Source: Deltaproteobacteria bacterium (GTDB taxonomy: Bacteria; Desulfobacterota; Dissulfuribacteria; Dissulfuribacterales; QOAL01). Taken from it: a DNA stretch of 8,776 nucleotides. A program made the translations under genes and the position numbers. Location: positions 1 through 8,776 of the forward strand of contig JAMOUE010000228.1 in the NCBI GenBank assembly GCA_027068235.1, written 5' to 3'. The number at the start of each line of letters is the position of its first letter. Position 1 is the stretch's first letter. Below the pieces are notes generated by a model, which saw only the letters and a list, made by a program, of their open reading frames with translations, did no database searches and was not told the origin of the DNA. Positions 5,123 through 8,776 of this stretch are shown piece after piece.

Positions 5123-7513
5123 ATGCTGAAGACAGATATTTTTTATCCATCTAAGTTTTGGGTCATAGTTTTATCAATTCTATTTATCCTCACAGGATTA
5201 CCAGCTTACTGTATAGCTGGTGTATCACCGCCTAAATCCGTGGAACAAAGGGCCGTCCAGTTGGTGCGTTCGCTGGCAGCTCAAAAGAAAGATTCCATGG
5301 ATTGGCAGATTGCCGGCCTATTGGAAAAAGATAGAGATGTGTTTACTCAGTCACTTGATCGTCCATTGATTCCGGTGGTTCTATATTTGAAAAGCCATGA
5401 TGATGCCTCATTAATTGATAGGCTCAAATCGTTAGGAGTAAAGATTGAAACTCATCAAGGCCGAAGGATTCAAGTCCGTGTGAATCGTGCTCTCCTAGAG
5501 ACTATCTCTAAATGGGACGGGATAGATTATATAAGTCGAGCAATTAATGTGACTCCCTCAGAGATTGTATCCGAGGCAGTGCATGGTATAGGTGCAGATA
5601 TCCTGCATGATAAAGGTATTACAGGAAATGGCGTAAAGATTGGAATAATTGATGTTGGATTCTTTGGCTACTCTATTCTTCTTGGTTCTGAGCTACCTAA
5701 AAGGATAGTGAAAAAGAGTTTTCGTCACGATGTGTGTGGATTTTCTTCCTGTCCCAGTCAAGCACATGGAACGGCAGTAGCAGAGATCATTCACGATATT
5801 GCTCCTGATGCCAAGCTATATCTCGTTGCCATAGAGACAATGGAGGAATTTTTAGATGCGGTAGAATGGCTTGAAGAGCAAGATATCGATATAGTCAGCT
5901 GTTCATTAAGTTATTGGTTTTGTGGCCCCCTTGATGGAACCGGATGGTGTAGCCAAAAAACAGGGCACTTACGGCTTAAAGGAATATTGCCTGTTTTTGC
6001 CGCAGGTAATAATGCCAGAAATCATTGGGCTGGCTTAAACAAGGACGAAAATGGCGATAAGCTGGTGGAGATCGATGGTGATCTACAAGCTATATATTTT
6101 TCATCCTATACCAACGAAGAAGTGATTGTTTCTGCCAATTGGGATGATTGGGGTAATGATCCTGAAAATGCTAAGGCCGATCAGGATATTGATTTATTGG
6201 TCTTGAGTCCGATTCCATACAGTGTAGAGGTAGAAACTGTTGCCATATCCTTTAATACACAAGCTGGTAAACCTGGAAATTTACCAATAGAGTATGCAAG
6301 CTTTGATGCAGAACCAGGAAGGGATTACTATGTCTTTATAGTCAATTCCAACACAACTAGAGACGTAAAGGTACACGTATATATTACTAGCTCTAGTGAC
6401 ATATTCCCTTATGTTGAAAAACAGTCGATCCTTCAACCAGGAGATAGTCCACTGGTTTTGACAGTTGCAGCTTCAGATCTAAGTGGTCATGTATTTGATT
6501 ATTCTGGTCGGGGGCCAACTTGGAATGGTAAAATGAAGCCAGATATTGCGGGTATTTCAGATTTGACCACCTCTAGTATATCAAATTTTTCAGGTACCAG
6601 TGCTGCAGTGCCCACGGTAGCCGGAGCTGCTGCCCTGCTTAAAGAGGCCTATCCCGATTGGGGACCAGATCAACTTCAGGCAGCGTTAGAGCTTTTGGCA
6701 AAAGACATATACAAACCTGGCCAAGACAATGTAAGTGGCTGCGGACTAGTAGATATTTCTCGTGTTGCAACTCTTGCCAAAGATCCTGTTACCGGTTTTT
6801 GGTGGAATCCACAAAAGGATGGCACTGGCTTCAGTATAGCCAGAGAAGAGGGCACAGATTTCTTAGCAGTTTATACGTATAAGGCCGAAGGAGATAGCTC
6901 GGTCTCAGTGCCTGTTTGGCTAACTGCAGGGGGTGGGGCCTTTTCGTCTATCACAGGCCCGTGGCCATTGCTTTTATGGAATGGTTGGCCCCTTGGGACA
7001 ACGCCTGGAGATTATTCTTATCAAAAGGCTGCTGAAATCTCCATAATATATCTCAGTGAAAAAGAAGGAATCCTACAGGTACGGGATCCTGTAACAAATA
7101 AGATTTATAGACAAAATATTGAACGGTTTTATTTTGCCAATAGTAGCGATTTGCATGAAGGAGACCTTGCAGGTTGGTGGTGGGATCATAGCCTGCCGGG
7201 AAACGGCATTTTCATTGATATACAGTCAGGAACCCTCTTTTCTGCCTGGTATCATTATGATGAAAATGGATCGCCAAGATGGTGGACCTTTTCTGGGAAT
7301 ATCCCAACAGGAGCTACACAGAGTCTAAAGGCGGATATAATAGAGTGGAATGGAGGCCCTTGTCTGACCTGTCTTCAAGTGAAGCCGCAGGGTACTCCAG
7401 TGGGTTCTGTTGAGTTGACCTTTAGTAATGGGGTACCTTCTACCCTTGCGTGGTATACCTTTACAGGGGAGTCTGGTACATATAATCTTACACGATTTCC
7501 TTTCTGGGAATAG
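5123..7513 (+). CDS. Secreted subtilisin-like serine protease (S8) with two C-terminal Trp/Gly-rich repeats
   Basis: 796 residues. A signal peptide covers about 1-32 (hydrophobic core 13-29, probable cleavage after CIA32). Residues 34-150 look like a propeptide region ending in a beta-alpha inhibitor-like fold (PVVLYLK to GIDYISRA). The catalytic domain runs from about 155 to 550 and is complete: D177 in GIIDVG, H215 in AHGTAVAE, oxyanion-hole N296 in AAGNN, and S493 in SGTSAAVP. Between N296 and S493 there is an insertion of roughly 120 residues (about 325-425: ANWDDWG, DIDLLVLSP, then YYVFIVNSN), probably a beta-sandwich known from other proteobacterial subtilases. The C-terminus holds two repeats like those of the upstream gene, at about 555-672 (GFWWNPQKDGTGFSI) and 681-794 (GWWWDHSLPGNGIFI, AWYHYDENGSPRWW). 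The first is diverged. No sortase, autotransporter or type IX signal is seen. The ATG lacks a Shine-Dalgarno site, yet the signal peptide fits it. Confidence 0.9.
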   Translation: MLKTDIFYPSKFWVIVLSILFILTGLPAYCIAGVSPPKSVEQRAVQLVRSLAAQKKDSMDWQIAGLLEKDRDVFTQSLDRPLIPVVLYLKSHDDASLIDRLKSLGVKIETHQGRRIQVRVNRALLETISKWDGIDYISRAINVTPSEIVSEAVHGIGADILHDKGITGNGVKIGIIDVGFFGYSILLGSELPKRIVKKSFRHDVCGFSSCPSQAHGTAVAEIIHDIAPDAKLYLVAIETMEEFLDAVEWLEEQDIDIVSCSLSYWFCGPLDGTGWCSQKTGHLRLKGILPVFAAGNNARNHWAGLNKDENGDKLVEIDGDLQAIYFSSYTNEEVIVSANWDDWGNDPENAKADQDIDLLVLSPIPYSVEVETVAISFNTQAGKPGNLPIEYASFDAEPGRDYYVFIVNSNTTRDVKVHVYITSSSDIFPYVEKQSILQPGDSPLVLTVAASDLSGHVFDYSGRGPTWNGKMKPDIAGISDLTTSSISNFSGTSAAVPTVAGAAALLKEAYPDWGPDQLQAALELLAKDIYKPGQDNVSGCGLVDISRVATLAKDPVTGFWWNPQKDGTGFSIAREEGTDFLAVYTYKAEGDSSVSVPVWLTAGGGAFSSITGPWPLLLWNGWPLGTTPGDYSYQKAAEISIIYLSEKEGILQVRDPVTNKIYRQNIERFYFANSSDLHEGDLAGWWWDHSLPGNGIFIDIQSGTLFSAWYHYDENGSPRWWTFSGNIPTGATQSLKADIIEWNGGPCLTCLQVKPQGTPVGSVELTFSNGVPSTLAWYTFTGESGTYNLTRFPFWE

Positions 7514-7549
7514 TACCAAAGAGCACAAAAAAGATGCAAACTTGTGAAT

Positions 7550-7594
7550 GTGATGACGAGCGGAGCAAAGAATCCCCAGGCGAAAATCGGGATT
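7550..7594 (+). repeat. Partial, degenerate copy of the intergenic repeat
   Basis: GTGATGACGAGCGGAGCAAAG followed by AATCCC (7571-7576) and its inverse GGGATT (7589-7594) resembles the left half of the repeat at 4878-4976, with a shortened centre and no right-hand CCTCGCAATGAC end. It lies in the 146-base gap after the subtilase, which otherwise shows no clear terminator. Confidence 0.45.
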
Positions 7595-7659
7595 ACTTAT
7601 GCTTATTCAGAACTGGAAAGGTTTTGTAATGTAATCTTAAGAGAAAGGCAGATCGTTAG

Positions 7660-8394
7660 ATGCTTCATATAAAGAATCTAAGTGCCAGCTACGGCCCTAT
7701 ACAGGTTCTAAAAAATTGCTCTCTTCACGTTGATGAAGGTGAGATTGTCTCCATAATTGGAGCAAATGGTGCTGGGAAGACAACACTTCTGCTTTCTATT
7801 TCTGGCCTTATCTCTTCTCTTTCTGGTGAGATAAGGTTTTTTGACAGTTCTCTTCGAGGTTTGTCACCAGATAAGATAGTGGCCTTGGGCATTGCTCACT
7901 GCCCAGAGGGAAGGCAACTATTTAGCCCGCTTTCTGTTTATGAAAATCTGATGCTTGGGGCCTATGCCAGAAAAGATGCTGATGATCATACCATCAATGC
8001 AGAGATGGAAAGGATCTTCGAGCTGTTTCCCAGGCTTAAAGAACGTATCGATCAGACTGCTGGTACCCTGAGCGGTGGTGAACAGCAGATGCTTGCCATA
8101 GGTAGGGCACTTATGGCAAAACCAAGACTTCTTCTTCTTGATGAGCCCTCTCTAGGGCTTGCTCCAAGACTTGTGGATACTATCATAAAAACTATAGTGG
8201 AATTAAATGAAGAAGGGATGACCATATTGCTTGTGGAGCAGAATGCAAAAAAGGCCCTTGAGATCTCGCACAGGGCCTACATATTGGAAACAGGCCGCAT
8301 CGTACTCCAGGGCAGGGCCTCGGATCTTGCAGAGGATAGCGAGATCAAAAGGGCCTATCTTGGCAAGGATTACAAAGACCTATCAGAAAGGTGA
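7660..8394 (+). CDS. livF: Branched-chain amino acid type ABC transporter ATP-binding protein LivF
   Basis: 244 residues, the normal LivF length. Walker A GANGAGKT is at 34-41, the PEGRQLF segment typical of LivF follows at 82-88, the ABC signature LSGGEQQ is at 137-143, Walker B LLLLDEP at 157-163, the D-loop SLGLAP at 164-169, and LVEQN at 191-195 replaces the usual switch histidine, as is normal in LivF. It powers import of branched-chain amino acids or other carboxylates together with LivG, LivH, LivM and a periplasmic binding protein, none of which is directly upstream; the preceding gene is the subtilase. The PaaK-like gene starts 7 bases after its stop, so the two are probably one operon. 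In such clusters the substrate may be an aromatic or other organic acid rather than leucine. AAAGG (7644-7648) lies 11 bases before the ATG, a weak ribosome site. Confidence 0.92.
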   Translation: MLHIKNLSASYGPIQVLKNCSLHVDEGEIVSIIGANGAGKTTLLLSISGLISSLSGEIRFFDSSLRGLSPDKIVALGIAHCPEGRQLFSPLSVYENLMLGAYARKDADDHTINAEMERIFELFPRLKERIDQTAGTLSGGEQQMLAIGRALMAKPRLLLLDEPSLGLAPRLVDTIIKTIVELNEEGMTILLVEQNAKKALEISHRAYILETGRIVLQGRASDLAEDSEIKRAYLGKDYKDLSER

Positions 8395-8401
8395 AAAAGC
8401 C

Positions 8402-8776
8402 ATGGAACTCGACCGCGTGGAATATCTTTCTCCTGATGCATGGAGCCAGTGGCATACAGAACTCCTTCAAAGCACTGTAAACCGGGCATACAACAGGGTC
8501 CCTTTCTACAGGAAAAGAATGGAGGAGACTGGAATTGGTCCGGATCATATAGGTTCGGTGGAAGACATTGTGAAACTCCCATTCACCACCATGAAGGATA
8601 TCTCTGATAATTATCCCTATGGCCTCTTTTCCGTGCCTCTTCGGGATATTGTTCGTATCCATACACTAAGAAGTGGCCAGCCCAATCCAATTGCCCTTGG
8701 TTATACCAAGACGGATCATAAGAGGAGGACGGAGCTGACGGCTCGTTTTTTTCGTTCTGCCGGTGTAAACGAGGAT
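8402..8776 (+). CDS. Phenylacetate-CoA ligase (PaaK)-like protein, N-terminal 125 residues, cut by window end
   Basis: An open frame runs from ATG 8402 to the last base, 125 codons of an expected 430 or so. The N-terminus matches PaaK-type adenylate-forming ligases: LLQSTVNRAYNRVPFYRKRM (21-40), KLPFTTMKDISDNYPYGLFS (58-77), VRIH (84-87) and GYTKTD (100-105). The family joins phenylacetate or related aryl acids to CoA through an acyl-AMP intermediate in the cytoplasm. The position of the ATP-binding A3 motif, normally ASSGTTGKPT after the His, reads TLRSGQPNPI (88-97) with no length change, so the Gly/Thr-rich loop and its lysine are lost. The gene may thus encode a paralog with altered or no ligase activity. 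It starts 7 bases after livF, with GAAAGG at 8386-8391 as ribosome site. The C-terminal domain is not visible. Confidence 0.85.
   Translation, partial: MELDRVEYLSPDAWSQWHTELLQSTVNRAYNRVPFYRKRMEETGIGPDHIGSVEDIVKLPFTTMKDISDNYPYGLFSVPLRDIVRIHTLRSGQPNPIALGYTKTDHKRRTELTARFFRSAGVNED

Noticed and set aside
5073..5153. 26-codon frame starting upstream of and overlapping the subtilase start
   Set aside because: Very short, no ribosome binding site, no recognisable features; it overlaps the clear signal-peptide coding frame.

Overview
The window looks like chromosome from an anaerobic Desulfobacterota-type (former deltaproteobacterial) bacterium. This is inferred from gene content: a stand-alone GltA/NfnB/SudA-like iron-sulfur flavoprotein, a COG1237 metallo-beta-lactamase-fold hydrolase, a rhomboid protease with the N-terminal domain I associate with that group, and a livF-paaK pair. 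No rRNA, tRNA, CRISPR array, transposase or phage gene was seen.

Layout, left to right. Bases 1-215 are the 3' end of a collagen-like Gly-X-Y gene with a lysine-rich tail, closed by a strong intrinsic terminator (241-290). A minus-strand operon follows: a 53-residue four-cysteine protein (1343 to 1182) overlaps by 4 bases the start of the MBL-fold hydrolase (1185 to 334). Its promoter and ribosome binding site lie in a short divergent region, whose other side drives the GltA-like oxidoreductase (1415-2788), which ends at a terminator (2831-2877). The rhomboid gene (2879-3802) starts right behind that terminator without a visible Shine-Dalgarno site.

The second half is more accessory in character. 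A 150-bp intergenic element bounded by inverted repeats (3889-4038) precedes a small secreted protein made of two Trp/Gly-rich repeats (4066-4815). An intergenic palindromic repeat (4878-4976) separates it from a large secreted subtilisin-like protease (5123-7513) that carries two more copies of the same repeat at its C-terminus. A third, degenerate repeat (7550-7594) lies before livF (7660-8394), the ATPase of a branched-chain amino acid type ABC importer, which is followed 7 bases later by a truncated PaaK-type acyl-CoA ligase (8402 to the window end) with an aberrant ATP-binding motif.

How genes may work together: the Cys-rich protein and MBL hydrolase are very probably co-transcribed and translationally coupled. 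The repeat protein and the subtilase share an extracellular domain and may act on the same surface or substrate. LivF and the PaaK-like protein probably form one operon, linking uptake to CoA activation, although the other liv subunits are not directly upstream. The least described parts are the small Cys-rich gene, the shared Trp/Gly repeat family and the inverted-repeat-bounded element.
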